This document shows positions 7,272 to 15,492 of a stretch of 64,000 bases of DNA, piece by piece. The position numbers and the translations under genes are program-made. The DNA is taken from NCBI RefSeq assembly GCF_003602235.1, contig NZ_QZVS01000079.1:29283-93282 (forward strand). Direction: 5' to 3'. The stretch is from Cryobacterium melibiosiphilum (GTDB lineage: Bacteria; Actinomycetota; Actinomycetes; Actinomycetales; Microbacteriaceae). Positions within the stretch are counted from its first letter, which is position 1. Every line of letters starts with the position of its first letter. The notes below the pieces were generated by a model. The model saw nothing but the letters and a program-made list of their open reading frames with translations. It was not told the DNA's origin and did not search any database.

Positions 7272-8948
7272 CTACTTGTCGAGCCAGACCTGCGAGAACG
7301 ACGGGCGGGCGACGGCCTCGAAGGTGAGGTCCTGCACGTACGGCGCGATGCCGTACACCTGCGGTTCCTCGAACAACGGCACCACGTAGGCCTGCTCGGC
7401 CAGGTAGACCTGGGCGGCCTGGGTGTCACTGATGCGCGCCTCGGCGTTGGGTTCGGAGGCGACCGCCTGCAAAACCTCGTCAAGGGTCGGGTCGCCAAGG
7501 GAGCCATCCGTCTTGTTCAGATTGAGCGTCACGTTGCGGTTCGTGGAGAAGAACTGGCTTTTGATCACATCGAAGTCGGCGCGTCCGACCATCGAGTGGA
7601 ACACCTGCACCTGCGAACCGTCGAGCACGGCGGCGGCGAAGTCGCCGGCATCCGCCCGAATGATCTTCAGTTCGATGCCGACCTCGGCGAGCTGCTGAGC
7701 CACGAGGGTGAGCACGTCGAAGGAACGCGGCTGCGGGCCGGCCTCCGACGCGGTGATCGAGAGCCGCAGGCCGTCCTTCACGCGGATGCCGTCGCTCCCC
7801 TCGGTGAAGCCGGCCTGATCGAGCAGGGCGGCCGCCTTCGCGGGGTCGTACTGGAAGTACTCGGAGGTGTCGAGGTAGCCGAGCGCGGTCTGCGAGAGGA
7901 TCGACGTGGCGACCGGGTAGTTGTCGGAGAACAACGAGTCAACGATCGCGTCACGGTCGACGGCGGCGATAATCGCCTGGCGCACCCGGATGTCCTGCAG
8001 CTCCGGCTCCCGGAACCGCAGGTTCAGGCTGTTGTTGACGCCGTTGGTCTGCGCCGCTTCGAGGGTGTAGCCGGCATCGGTGACCTGGGTTTCGTCCTGG
8101 GCTTCGACCTTGCGGGCCACATCCCCCTGGCCGCTGATCAACGAACCAACGCGCACGCTGGTCTCGGGGGTCACGATGAACTGCACGGCATCGATCGAGG
8201 GGCGACCCTGGTGGGCGAAGCTCGCCGGCGCCCAGTCGTAGTCGTCGCGGGCCGAGAGGGTCAGCTGCGCGCCGAGCTGCTCGTCGGTGACGACGAACGG
8301 CCCGGATCCGATGATTTCGGTCGCCGAACCGGCGCCGAAACCGTCGAGGTCCTTCGCGAGGGTGTCCGCGGAGACGAGGCCCGACGTGATGGTCGACGTG
8401 GCCTGCAGGAACCCGGGCGAGGAGGCGCTGAAGTGGAAGGTGACGGTGTCGTCGTCGACGACCTCGCTGTGGTCGTAGTTGTTGACGGCTTCCGAGACCG
8501 CGAGGCTGCGGTCAGGGTCGCCCAGGCCGAACAGGTCGAAGTTCGCCGCGACCACGGATGCGTCGAGCGCCGACCCGTCGGAGAAGGTCACGTCATCGCG
8601 CAGGTCGAAGGTGAATTCGGTGGCATCGTCGTTGACGACCCAGTCGGTGGCGATCCAGGCCTCAAAATCGAGGGTCTCCGGGTTTTGGTACACGAGGCGG
8701 TCGGTGATGTTGTTGACGACACCGCCGTTGGGATAGAAGCCGGCGGCCGGCGGGTACAGGTTGGTGAATGCGTCGGGCTCGAGGTAGACGAGGGTGCCAC
8801 CGTCGGCACGTTCGCCGGTTGCGGTAGTGGCCGTCTGGCCGTCGGCGGCGCACGCGGACAGCAGTAGCACGCCGGCCAGGCCGGCGGCAGCGGCGAGGAG
8901 GCGGCGCGAACGGGCGGTGCGGCCAGGGAGGCGGGTGGAGGGAGACAT
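7272..8948 (-). CDS. ABC transporter substrate-binding lipoprotein (family 5)
   Basis: 558 residues. The signal peptide has arginines, a hydrophobic core and lipobox LLLSAC with Cys33 as the lipidated residue. The mature part is a family-5 solute-binding protein (dipeptide/oligopeptide/nickel class): WIATDWVVNDDATEFTFDLRDDVTFSDG near the N-terminus and DIRVRQAIIAAVDRDAIVDSLF mid-protein. From the genes beside it, it probably belongs to the KPN_01854-like subgroup that co-occurs with Avi_7169/Avi_7170-type peroxidase-like proteins. That subgroup name is recalled, not searched. The substrate is unknown. Confidence 0.88.
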   Translation of the reverse strand: MSPSTRLPGRTARSRRLLAAAAGLAGVLLLSACAADGQTATTATGERADGGTLVYLEPDAFTNLYPPAAGFYPNGGVVNNITDRLVYQNPETLDFEAWIATDWVVNDDATEFTFDLRDDVTFSDGSALDASVVAANFDLFGLGDPDRSLAVSEAVNNYDHSEVVDDDTVTFHFSASSPGFLQATSTITSGLVSADTLAKDLDGFGAGSATEIIGSGPFVVTDEQLGAQLTLSARDDYDWAPASFAHQGRPSIDAVQFIVTPETSVRVGSLISGQGDVARKVEAQDETQVTDAGYTLEAAQTNGVNNSLNLRFREPELQDIRVRQAIIAAVDRDAIVDSLFSDNYPVATSILSQTALGYLDTSEYFQYDPAKAAALLDQAGFTEGSDGIRVKDGLRLSITASEAGPQPRSFDVLTLVAQQLAEVGIELKIIRADAGDFAAAVLDGSQVQVFHSMVGRADFDVIKSQFFSTNRNVTLNLNKTDGSLGDPTLDEVLQAVASEPNAEARISDTQAAQVYLAEQAYVVPLFEEPQVYGIAPYVQDLTFEAVARPSFSQVWLDK

Positions 8949-9001
8949 ACGGGCTCGCTTCTGAGAACTAGACGTGCGAAAAAGTGTGGGTTGGGGTGGT
9001 G

Positions 9002-9661
9002 TTAAACGGTGGGGCGGCGCGGGGTCGACCGCGCCGGCGGCATCTCGGGTTCGCCCAGACAGAGCATCAGCCGGTTCGCCCAGTTGAAGAAGGCCGCGCC
9101 GGCGATGGCATCGCTGATGTCGAGATCGCTGAGGCCGAGGGCCGTGAGCCGGGCGACGTGGGCGGTGCCGAACTCGTTCGGCGTCACGGTGAGCGCCCGG
9201 GACGCGTCGATGAGGGCGTCCCAGCGCTCGTCGATGGTGACTCCGACGCCCTCATCGAGCAGCGCCTGCACGTCATCTTCTCGCCCGGAGAGTCTCGTGG
9301 CATTGCGCGAGTGCACCGAGGCGCAGAATACGCATCCGTTCACCCGTGACGCGGCCGCCGCGGCGAGTTCGCGCTCGTAGAGCGGCAGCCCGCCGTCATC
9401 GTTGCCGAAAATATCGAAATCGGTGCGGGTGCGTGCGGCGAGAATCTCGGGTTCGCGGGCGAGCAGGGCGAAGTAGGGCATCTGGGCGCGGGAGCGCTCG
9501 ACGAGGCCGGTCCAGTGGCGCTGTTCGAACTCGGCGACCGGCAGCGGCGCGAGCCAGGGCACCCAGCCGAGGCCGGCCTGGGTGAATTCGGTGGGGCGGT
9601 TCAGGTCGGGGTAGCCGGTCACGAGGTCTGCGGGAACGGTCGGGAGCGTGTTCGGTGTCAT
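9002..9661 (-). CDS. Alkylhydroperoxidase-domain protein (AhpD/CMD superfamily, Avi_7169-like)
   Basis: 219 residues from ATG at 9661, with GGAAGG seven bases upstream; a GTG five codons earlier would overlap the previous gene. The AhpD-type redox motif is present as CVFCASVHSRN (CxxC plus His). It is preceded by PLYERELAAAAASRVNGC, the usual core helix, and followed by an LTALGLSDLDISDAIAGAAFFNWANRLM segment typical of peroxidase-related CMD proteins. The enzyme probably reduces or transforms a peroxide or carbonyl substrate, but the reaction is unproven. It begins two bases after the upstream CMD gene, in the transporter operon. Confidence 0.85.
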   Translation of the reverse strand: MTPNTLPTVPADLVTGYPDLNRPTEFTQAGLGWVPWLAPLPVAEFEQRHWTGLVERSRAQMPYFALLAREPEILAARTRTDFDIFGNDDGGLPLYERELAAAAASRVNGCVFCASVHSRNATRLSGREDDVQALLDEGVGVTIDERWDALIDASRALTVTPNEFGTAHVARLTALGLSDLDISDAIAGAAFFNWANRLMLCLGEPEMPPARSTPRRPTV

Positions 9662-9663
9662 GG

Positions 9664-10266
9664 TCAGGCCTTCCACGTCGAACGGAGCACCGCAAGGCCC
9701 ACGGCCAGGCGAATCTGAAAGCTGAGGAATGCGACCAGCTGGGAGACGGCGACGATCTCGCCGGCGGTCCAGCCCACGTCCACGAGTTTCTGCAGCTCGT
9801 CGGGGCCGCTCTCCCGCGGGCGGAAGACCAGCAGGTGGGCGTATTCGAGCAGGGCGGTCAGCTCGTCGCCGAGCACTTGCCGGTCATCGGCGGCGATGGT
9901 CAGGCGCAGCCCCTCGGTGGATTCGGCACCGAGCCGGCTCTCGCGGTACTGCCCGAACGGGCCGGTTGTGCGGCCGTAGTCGCTCACGTCGTGCAGGGTG
10001 GCGATGACCTCGGCCCGGGGTTCGACGGCCGCGAACAGCCGCTCGTAGTGCGCGGTGACGGGGGTGTCGCCGTGCAGCCGGGCGACGACGACCGCCACCG
10101 CGAACCGTTCGGCAACCGAGAGGGCGCCGGGGAACTCGGGTTCGAAGATGCTCTGGTAGCTGAGCTGAACGTTGCTGCGGGTCTCGGGCCGGGCGCGACG
10201 CAGCCGGTCGAGACGGTCACCGGCGCCGACGCCGAGCGCCCGGTCGAGCACATCAGGAACGGTCAT
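9664..10266 (-). CDS. CMD-domain protein (Avi_7170-like)
   Basis: 200 residues. The N-terminal region has ARPETRSNVQLSYQSIFEP. The middle has LSVAERFAVAVVVARLHGD, where CMD proteins usually have their core helix, but there is no CxxC. The C-terminal half carries YAHLLVFRPRESGPDELQKLVDVGWTAGEIVAVSQLVAFLSFQIRLAVGL, typical of the Avi_7170 group. Lacking the redox cysteines of its neighbour, it may form a heteromer with it. First gene of the six-gene operon; GGAG lies just before the ATG at 10266. Confidence 0.8.
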   Translation of the reverse strand: MTVPDVLDRALGVGAGDRLDRLRRARPETRSNVQLSYQSIFEPEFPGALSVAERFAVAVVVARLHGDTPVTAHYERLFAAVEPRAEVIATLHDVSDYGRTTGPFGQYRESRLGAESTEGLRLTIAADDRQVLGDELTALLEYAHLLVFRPRESGPDELQKLVDVGWTAGEIVAVSQLVAFLSFQIRLAVGLAVLRSTWKA

Positions 10267-10346
10267 GGGACTCCAGTCACGGAAGAGGTAGAGGGGGCGG
10301 TGAGGCCGGGCGACAGCGACCGGGTGCAGGCATTCGTCGCCTTGCT

Positions 10347-10381
10347 GTAGCGCTACGAAACCCTACGTCTACTACGGTAGA
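10347..10381. promoter_or_regulatory. Two dyads in the divergent CMD-operon / FAD-protein promoter region
   Basis: GTAGCGCTAC (10347-10356) is a perfect 10-bp palindrome and TCTAC-TACG-GTAGA (10368-10381) is a second dyad with the same GTA/TAC character. Both lie in the 218-bp gap between the CMD/ABC operon and the divergent flavoprotein gene, so one regulator could control both directions. The regulator is not identified. Confidence 0.45.
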
Positions 10382-10484
10382 TGCCCGCGGGGGTCGGTGG
10401 GTGCCAACCGCCACAGAGCGTCACACAGTGTCCGGGGCACGGTGTGAGCGTGCGCGGCGGCCGGGAAGGGCGTAGACATCTCTT

Positions 10485-12491
10485 ATGCCTTCCCCTCGCC
10501 CCACCTCGCTCTGCCTCGTCGGTGTCGGACCGCGCGGCGCCTCCATCGTCGAACGATTGGCCGCCAACGCGGGACTGATCGGCGAAACGGGAGCGCCGTG
10601 GACGCTGCACCTCGTCGACGACTCCGAGCTGGGTGCCGGGCGGGTGTGGCGCACCGACCAGCCCCTCGACCTGTGCATGAACACCCTCGCCGGAGCCGTG
10701 ACCCTCTTCACCGACCCGTTCGTGACGATGCAGGGGCCGGTGCTCGAAGGGCCAACCCTGTACGAGTGGTGTGTGCTCGTGGCCAACGAGCTGAGCGGCA
10801 TCCGCGAGAATGAGGTCGCCCAGATAGACCCGGTGCGCCGGGCGGTCTATGCCGGCGTCGAGCTTCCTGATGTGCTCTTCGACCGGCCGGAACTGATCGA
10901 CGAGATGACGCCCATGCGGCCCGAAAGCCATCCCAGCCGGGCGATTTATGGCGCCTACGCCACCTGGGTGCTCGCCCACGCGCTCGAAGCGCTTCCGGTC
11001 GGGGTCTTGGTTGAGCAGCACGAGGCGCGGGCCACATCGGTGCGGCTGGTCGACGGCAGCCCGGTCGTCCAGCTGGATTCCGGCGAGACGCTCGAGGTCG
11101 ACGACGTGATCCTGTCGCTCGGCTGGCTGGCCCGGCAGGATACGGCGGCGGATGCCGAGCTGACGCGCCGGACCGCGGGCGACGACCGGTTCGTCTGGGT
11201 GCGGCCCGACAGCCCGATCGAGCAGGACCTGTCGCAGGTGCCCGCGGGTGCGCCGGTGATCGTGCGCGGCCTCGGGATGGGGTTCTTCGACACGATGATG
11301 CTGCTGACGCAGGGGCGCGGCGGCCGCTTCGTGCCGGGCGCCGACGGGGCCGGGCTCCAGTACGTGCCGTCCGGGCAGGAGCCCGAGCTGCACGTCACGT
11401 CCCGGCGCGGAGTGCCGTTCCGGGCGAAGTCGCTCTACGGCGGGTTGCCCCCGGCCGCGCGGCTGAGTCGGCTGGCCGCTTTTCGAGACGGCGTCGCGGC
11501 ATCCGCCGTGATTGATTTTGACCGGGACCTGTGGCCGCGCATCGTGCTCGACGCCCACGAAGCCTGGTATCGCACGCTGGTGGGGCTGCGGCCGGAGGCC
11601 TTCGCAGCGCCGCTCGATGCCGTGATTCAGGCGTTGGATGCCGGCGCCGTTGACGGGCTCGACGCCCGGCTGGCCACCCTCGTACCCGAGCCGACCGACC
11701 GGTTCGACCTCGCCGCCGCCATGAATCCCGCGGGCGGCCGGTTCGACTCCCCGGCGATCTTCGACGCCTGGGTCGCCGACTACCTGGCCGCCGATCTGCA
11801 CGAATCTGCGCTGGGGGTCGCGAGCGAGCTCAAAGCCGCGCTCTGGGTGTTCGGCTCGGCGCGCAAAACGGTCTCCACGCTGCTCGCCTTCGACGGCACC
11901 ACGGCCGAGAGTTTCGCCGGGCAGGCGCACCGCGACTTTCTCGCCTTCGGCGGCATGGTCGGCAGCGGCCCGCCGGCGTTTCGCAGCGCGCAGCTGCTCG
12001 CCCTGGCGCGCGCCGGGGTCGTGCACTTCATCGGGCCCGCCGGGCTGCTCCAGGTCTCCGACGGCGAATTCCGCGCGGAGTCACCGAACGTGGCCGGCTC
12101 ACTGGTGCGCGCACACGTGTTGGTCGACGCGTGGATGCACGCCCACGACGTGACCGTCACGGCCGACCCGGTCATCGCCGAGCTGAGCGTGTCGGGTTCG
12201 CTGCAGGCACACCACCGCGCATCGCGGGCGGGCGGCTATCCGCTGGCCGACGCCGGCGTCGACATCGAGCGCGTCACGAGCCGCCTGATCGGCAGCGACG
12301 GCGTCGCCCTGTCCAACGTGCACCTCGTCGGGATCCCGGTCAGCGACACCCGCGGCGATACGGTCATCAGCCCGATGCCCCGAGCGGATGCGACCTTTTT
12401 GCGCGAAACGGACGGCGTCGCCCGCGCCGCGCTCGATACGCTGAGCCGGGTCGCCGCCACCACACTGTCATCGGAGCCGAGCTTTGCCTGA
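10485..12491 (+). CDS. FAD/NAD(P)-binding flavoprotein, unknown substrate
   Basis: 668 residues. The N-terminal dinucleotide fold CLVGVGPRGASIVERL (GxGxxG, residues about 9-24) is followed by an acidic strand end (LHLVDDSELGAGRVWR). The pattern is that of the FAD-NAD(P)-binding group often annotated as PF13454/NAD_binding_9. A second nucleotide-type segment reads VIVRGLGMGFFDTMMLL. The C-terminal third has PNVAGSLVRAHVLVDAWMHAH and a closing VHLVGIPVSDTRGDTVISPMPR segment. There is no signal peptide, so it is cytosolic. It is divergent from the CMD/ABC operon and overlaps the following SDR, so it probably oxidises or hydroxylates what that transporter imports. TAGACA at 10473-10478, six bases before the ATG, suggests a leaderless start. 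Confidence 0.8.
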   Translation: MPSPRPTSLCLVGVGPRGASIVERLAANAGLIGETGAPWTLHLVDDSELGAGRVWRTDQPLDLCMNTLAGAVTLFTDPFVTMQGPVLEGPTLYEWCVLVANELSGIRENEVAQIDPVRRAVYAGVELPDVLFDRPELIDEMTPMRPESHPSRAIYGAYATWVLAHALEALPVGVLVEQHEARATSVRLVDGSPVVQLDSGETLEVDDVILSLGWLARQDTAADAELTRRTAGDDRFVWVRPDSPIEQDLSQVPAGAPVIVRGLGMGFFDTMMLLTQGRGGRFVPGADGAGLQYVPSGQEPELHVTSRRGVPFRAKSLYGGLPPAARLSRLAAFRDGVAASAVIDFDRDLWPRIVLDAHEAWYRTLVGLRPEAFAAPLDAVIQALDAGAVDGLDARLATLVPEPTDRFDLAAAMNPAGGRFDSPAIFDAWVADYLAADLHESALGVASELKAALWVFGSARKTVSTLLAFDGTTAESFAGQAHRDFLAFGGMVGSGPPAFRSAQLLALARAGVVHFIGPAGLLQVSDGEFRAESPNVAGSLVRAHVLVDAWMHAHDVTVTADPVIAELSVSGSLQAHHRASRAGGYPLADAGVDIERVTSRLIGSDGVALSNVHLVGIPVSDTRGDTVISPMPRADATFLRETDGVARAALDTLSRVAATTLSSEPSFA

Positions 12492-13221
12492 AACCACACT
12501 GACTGAATCTGAAACCACACTGACTGAATCGGCACGCCGCCCGGTCGCCGTCGTCACGGGCGCGACGAGCGGCATGGGCTGGCAGATCGCCCTCGATCTG
12601 GCCCGGGACCACGAGGTCATCGCGGTGGGTCGCTCCGCCTCGGCCCTGGCCGAGCTCGACGCGCGGCCGAACATCCGGGCCTTCGCGGCCGACCTCACGG
12701 ATGCCGCCGCCCGCGACGCTCTCGTCGCCAGCCTCGACCGCGTGGATGTTGTGGTGCACGCCGCCGCCCTCGGCGGCGCGATCTCGCTGCCGGACTCGTC
12801 GACGGACTCCTGGCTGGCCTACCTGCAGATCTGCGTCATCGCCCCCGCCGAGCTGACCCGGTTGTGCCTGCCGCTGCTGCGCAGCGTGCAGGGCACGGTC
12901 ATCTTCATCGGGTCCGGCGCGGGCACCCGCCCCGCACCGGGAAGCGCCGTCTACACCGCGTCGAAACACGCGCTGCGCGGCCTGGCCGACGTGTTGCGCA
13001 TCGACGAAGCGGCTTCCGGAGTGCGGGTGTCGACGGTGGCTCCCGGGCCCACCGATACCCCCATGTTGCAGTCGTCGCGAGGCGAGGCGGGACTACCCTG
13101 GGAACCGGAGCGGTACATCCGCCCGGAGTCGATCGCCCGGGCCGTGCGGTTCGTCGTGGACGCCTCCCCCGACGTGCAGATCACCGACGTGGCCGTTCGA
13201 CCCCGCCGCGAGATCGCCTGA
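12484..13221 (+). CDS. Short-chain dehydrogenase/reductase (SDR)
   Basis: 245 residues from a TTG at 12484 that overlaps the flavoprotein stop by 8 bp. Classical SDR motifs are present: cofactor site VTGATSGMGWQ (TGxxxGxG), NNAG-equivalent VVHAAALGG, catalytic Ser in FIGSGAG, YTASKHAL (YxxxK) and APGPTDTPM. It probably uses NADP(H), but this is not certain. The first 16 residues are odd. They contain an exact in-frame 21-bp tandem duplication (12488-12508 and 12509-12529) encoding the heptapeptide ETTLTES twice. The true start may therefore lie beyond it, though no better start with a ribosome site is visible. Confidence 0.88.
   Translation: MPETTLTESETTLTESARRPVAVVTGATSGMGWQIALDLARDHEVIAVGRSASALAELDARPNIRAFAADLTDAAARDALVASLDRVDVVVHAAALGGAISLPDSSTDSWLAYLQICVIAPAELTRLCLPLLRSVQGTVIFIGSGAGTRPAPGSAVYTASKHALRGLADVLRIDEAASGVRVSTVAPGPTDTPMLQSSRGEAGLPWEPERYIRPESIARAVRFVVDASPDVQITDVAVRPRREIA
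12488..12529 (+). repeat. Exact 21-bp tandem duplication at the SDR 5' end
   Basis: Two identical 21-bp units (12488-12508, 12509-12529). The first overlaps the stop codon of the upstream flavoprotein gene. In the SDR frame each unit encodes one heptapeptide. This looks like a slipped-strand duplication. Confidence 0.95.
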
Positions 13222-13235
13222 CCGGACCGGCGGCC

Positions 13236-13292
13236 TGAGAACCCGAAAAGCACGGTCGCCACCGCCCACGACCGTGCTATTTCCGGGTCTCA
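13236..13292. repeat. AGCACGGT palindrome family, full copy 1
   Basis: A nested hairpin just after the SDR gene. The inner arms AGCACGGTCG / CGACCGTGCT are perfect around a 10-base loop, and the outer arms are TGAGAaCCCG / CGGGtCTCA. It shares arm sequence with 19454-19501 and the half-site at 3713-3729. It could end the flavoprotein-SDR transcript. Confidence 0.7.
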
Positions 13293-13337
13293 CCGCAGGC
13301 GACCCTCGCTCGGCCCGGCGGACCGCCGCTAGGCTCG

Positions 13338-13691
13338 ATGGGTATGGGGAACTTGCCGGATCAGCCACCATCTGTTTCACCGCTCGCGGCTGCGGGGCCG
13401 GGCCAGCGTCGACCGGGGCGATGGGCGGCATCCGTCTGTGTGATCGTGGCGCTGGTGAGTGCGGCGATCATGCTGCTCGGCACGTGGAGCGTCGACGACC
13501 GGTTGCGCTGGGTGTTCCTGGCGCTGATCCCGGTGAGCGGCATCGTGGGCGTGGTGCTGTCGGTACGCAACCTGAGCCGCGGCACCGCCGACCAGAGGCT
13601 CGACCGGGTCACCCTGATTGTCAACGCGTTCGTCGTGATCGCCGTGATCCCGCTGCTGTGGGCGGTCGTGGTGATCGTCAGCGGGCCATGA
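13338..13691 (+). CDS. Small membrane protein
   Basis: 117 residues (ATG at 13338; a second ATG at 13344). A proline-rich cytosolic N-terminus of about 27 residues precedes three hydrophobic segments: WAASVCVIVALVSAAIMLLG, WVFLALIPVSGIVGVVLSV and VTLIVNAFVVIAVIPLLWAV. A basic RNLSRGTADQRLDR loop lies between the last two. No family is recognised. Its stop overlaps the DUF429 gene start (ATGA), so the two are translationally coupled. Confidence 0.65.
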   Translation: MGMGNLPDQPPSVSPLAAAGPGQRRPGRWAASVCVIVALVSAAIMLLGTWSVDDRLRWVFLALIPVSGIVGVVLSVRNLSRGTADQRLDRVTLIVNAFVVIAVIPLLWAVVVIVSGP

Positions 13692-14542
13692 CACGCTTCA
13701 TCGGGGTCGACCTGGCCTGGGGCGAGGGCACCGCGACGCGCCGCGCGAATGAGACCGGGCTGGTGCTGCTGGATGCCGCCGGCACCGTTCTCGATGCCGG
13801 CTGGGCGCGCGGCATCGACGCCGTCGCCGTCTGGCTGATCGACGTGGCTCGCCCCGGCGACGTGATCGCCATCGACGCGCCGCTGATCGTTTTCAACGAG
13901 ACGGGAATGCGCGAGTGCGAACGCGAGGTCGGCCGACGCTACGGCCGGTGGAAGGTCGCGGCCAATGCGTCCAACCTGAAGTTGGGGTGGCTCGGCGGAG
14001 TGACCCTGCGCGTGGCCCTCGAAGCCGCCGGGTTTCGCTACACCGACGGCGGGCAGCCGCCAGCGGCCGACCGGGTCGAATTCTTCGAGTGCTACCCGTA
14101 CACAACCCTGGTCGGGGCGGCGGAGTTCGGCTACTCCGTGCAGCGCCCGCGGTACAAACGCCCCGCTCTGGCTCTGCCAACCGGCGAACGCCGGGCCTTT
14201 CGCGCGGCCGAATGCGACGACCTTCTGCAGCGGATGTCCGCCCTCACCACCGCCGATCCGCCGCTCGATCTGCGCTCGCATCCGGTCACCTCGGCCCTGC
14301 TCGAGTCGCCGTCACCACTCATCGACGCCGCCTACAAGCACCGGGAAGACCTGCTCGACGCGGCGCTCTGTGCGTGGACGTCCGCGCTGTGGTCACGTTT
14401 CGGCCTCGCGCGGTGCCAGGTACTGGGCGCCGCTGACCCGCCGGATTCCGCCGGCCGGCGCCCGGTCATCATCGCCCCGGCGCGGCCGGAACAGCGCCGC
14501 ACCGTGGCGGCGGTGCCCGCCTCACCCGGCGCCACGGCATAA
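13688..14542 (+). CDS. DUF429 domain protein
   Basis: 284 residues. The N-terminal FIGVDLAWGEG and GDVIAIDAPL segments, with conserved Asp residues, are the hallmarks of DUF429, an RNase H-like-fold family of unknown activity. FNETGMRECEREVGRRYGRWK and VEFFECYPYTTLVGAA are further family features, and the C-terminal HREDLLDAALCAW adds an acidic cluster. It is coupled to the upstream membrane protein by an ATGA overlap. The Ala-stop at the end lies inside a palindromic element (14536-14628). Confidence 0.8.
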   Translation: MTRFIGVDLAWGEGTATRRANETGLVLLDAAGTVLDAGWARGIDAVAVWLIDVARPGDVIAIDAPLIVFNETGMRECEREVGRRYGRWKVAANASNLKLGWLGGVTLRVALEAAGFRYTDGGQPPAADRVEFFECYPYTTLVGAAEFGYSVQRPRYKRPALALPTGERRAFRAAECDDLLQRMSALTTADPPLDLRSHPVTSALLESPSPLIDAAYKHREDLLDAALCAWTSALWSRFGLARCQVLGAADPPDSAGRRPVIIAPARPEQRRTVAAVPASPGATA

Positions 14543-14628
14543 CTCCTGCTGCTCGCAGCCGCGGCAGAAAACTGCCGCGAGATCACGGGGTTCCACCGCC
14601 CAGGCCGCACAATCTGCAGGAGTTGTGC
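14536..14628. repeat. Long palindromic intergenic element, AACTCCTGC family, copy 2
   Basis: A 93-bp element with ends GGCATAACTCCTGC / GCAGGAGTTGTGC, between the convergent DUF429 gene and the siderophore-interacting protein gene. Like copy 1 at 522-616, it provides the GCA-TAA end of the plus-strand gene and has an ATCACGGG core. It also has an internal hairpin (GCGGCAG...CTGCCGC). Confidence 0.8.
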
Positions 14629-14665
14629 TGCGGACGAGCCAGTCAGGTCGGTCGAGTCAGCGGGT

Positions 14666-15463
14666 TCAGTCGGGATCGGTCGGGTCGAGCGGCGCGTGGT
14701 GGTCGAGATTCTCCACCCCGCGCTTCCAATAGCCACTGAGCTGGGCCTGGTCACGGCCGAGGCCGAGCTGACCGCGCAGGTAACGGCGCAGCGGAATCAG
14801 CAGCCCCGCCTCCCCCGCGGCCCAGACGAAGGTACCGTCCTCGATCGGCTGAGCCTGCACCGCCTCGACCAGGGCGAGCGGGTCGCCGGGCACACTGTCG
14901 ATCTGCACTCCGGGCCTACGGGCCTCGGCCAAGTACTCGGCGAACGCCGGGTCGGTGCCGGCGACGATCACTCGCACCGAAACCTCGTTCGGCAGCGCCG
15001 CGAGCCACCGAGCGGCGGCGGGCAGGGCCGTGGCATCGGCTACGAGCACGGCAGAGCGGATGCCCACCGGCAGCAGCTGGGATCCCCGCGGGCCGCCGAT
15101 CTGCAGCGTGTCTCCGACGACGGCGCGGGCGGCCCAGCCGGTGGCGGGGGCATCCGTGCCGTGCAGGGCGAAGTCGAGGTCGAGCTCTCCGCCGGAGCCC
15201 TCGGCAGCGCCGACCGGTGCCGGGCGGAACGCGCGCGGGGTGAAGTCGCGGGCGAAGACATCCGCTGCTGTGCCGGCGGCGGCCGGAAAGAAGACCTTAA
15301 TGTGGTCGTCGGGCCCGACGGCACTGAAGCCGTCGAGGTCGGCGCCGGTCAGCGTGACCCGGCGCAGGGTGGGCGAGAGGTCGCGCACGCCCGAGACGGT
15401 GAGGGTGCGGCGCGTGAGCGCGCTGCGCACGAGGATGCGAACGGGAAAATCGGTGAGGTTCAT
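14666..15463 (-). CDS. Siderophore-interacting protein (ferric-siderophore reductase, ViuB-like)
   Basis: 265 residues with the SIP layout. An N-terminal FAD-binding barrel (TLTVSGVRDLSPTLRRVTLTGADLDGF, then DDHIKVFFP) is followed by a NAD(P)-binding half (AVLVADATALPAAARWLAAL) and the C-terminal FVWAAGEAGLLIPLRRYLRGQLGL...GYWKRGVEN signature. It uses NAD(P)H-reduced flavin to release iron from imported ferric siderophore in the cytosol. It is the last gene of the IdeR-box operon, 29 bases after the ATPase. Confidence 0.93.
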   Translation of the reverse strand: MNLTDFPVRILVRSALTRRTLTVSGVRDLSPTLRRVTLTGADLDGFSAVGPDDHIKVFFPAAAGTAADVFARDFTPRAFRPAPVGAAEGSGGELDLDFALHGTDAPATGWAARAVVGDTLQIGGPRGSQLLPVGIRSAVLVADATALPAAARWLAALPNEVSVRVIVAGTDPAFAEYLAEARRPGVQIDSVPGDPLALVEAVQAQPIEDGTFVWAAGEAGLLIPLRRYLRGQLGLGRDQAQLSGYWKRGVENLDHHAPLDPTDPD

Positions 15464-15492
15464 GGCTGCCTAACGCGTTGGATGTGGGGATT

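Noticed and set aside
10353..12026. A 557-codon minus-strand frame across the flavoprotein gene
   Set aside because: Shadow frame, no domain, and the plus strand has a GxGxxG flavoprotein with a coupled SDR.
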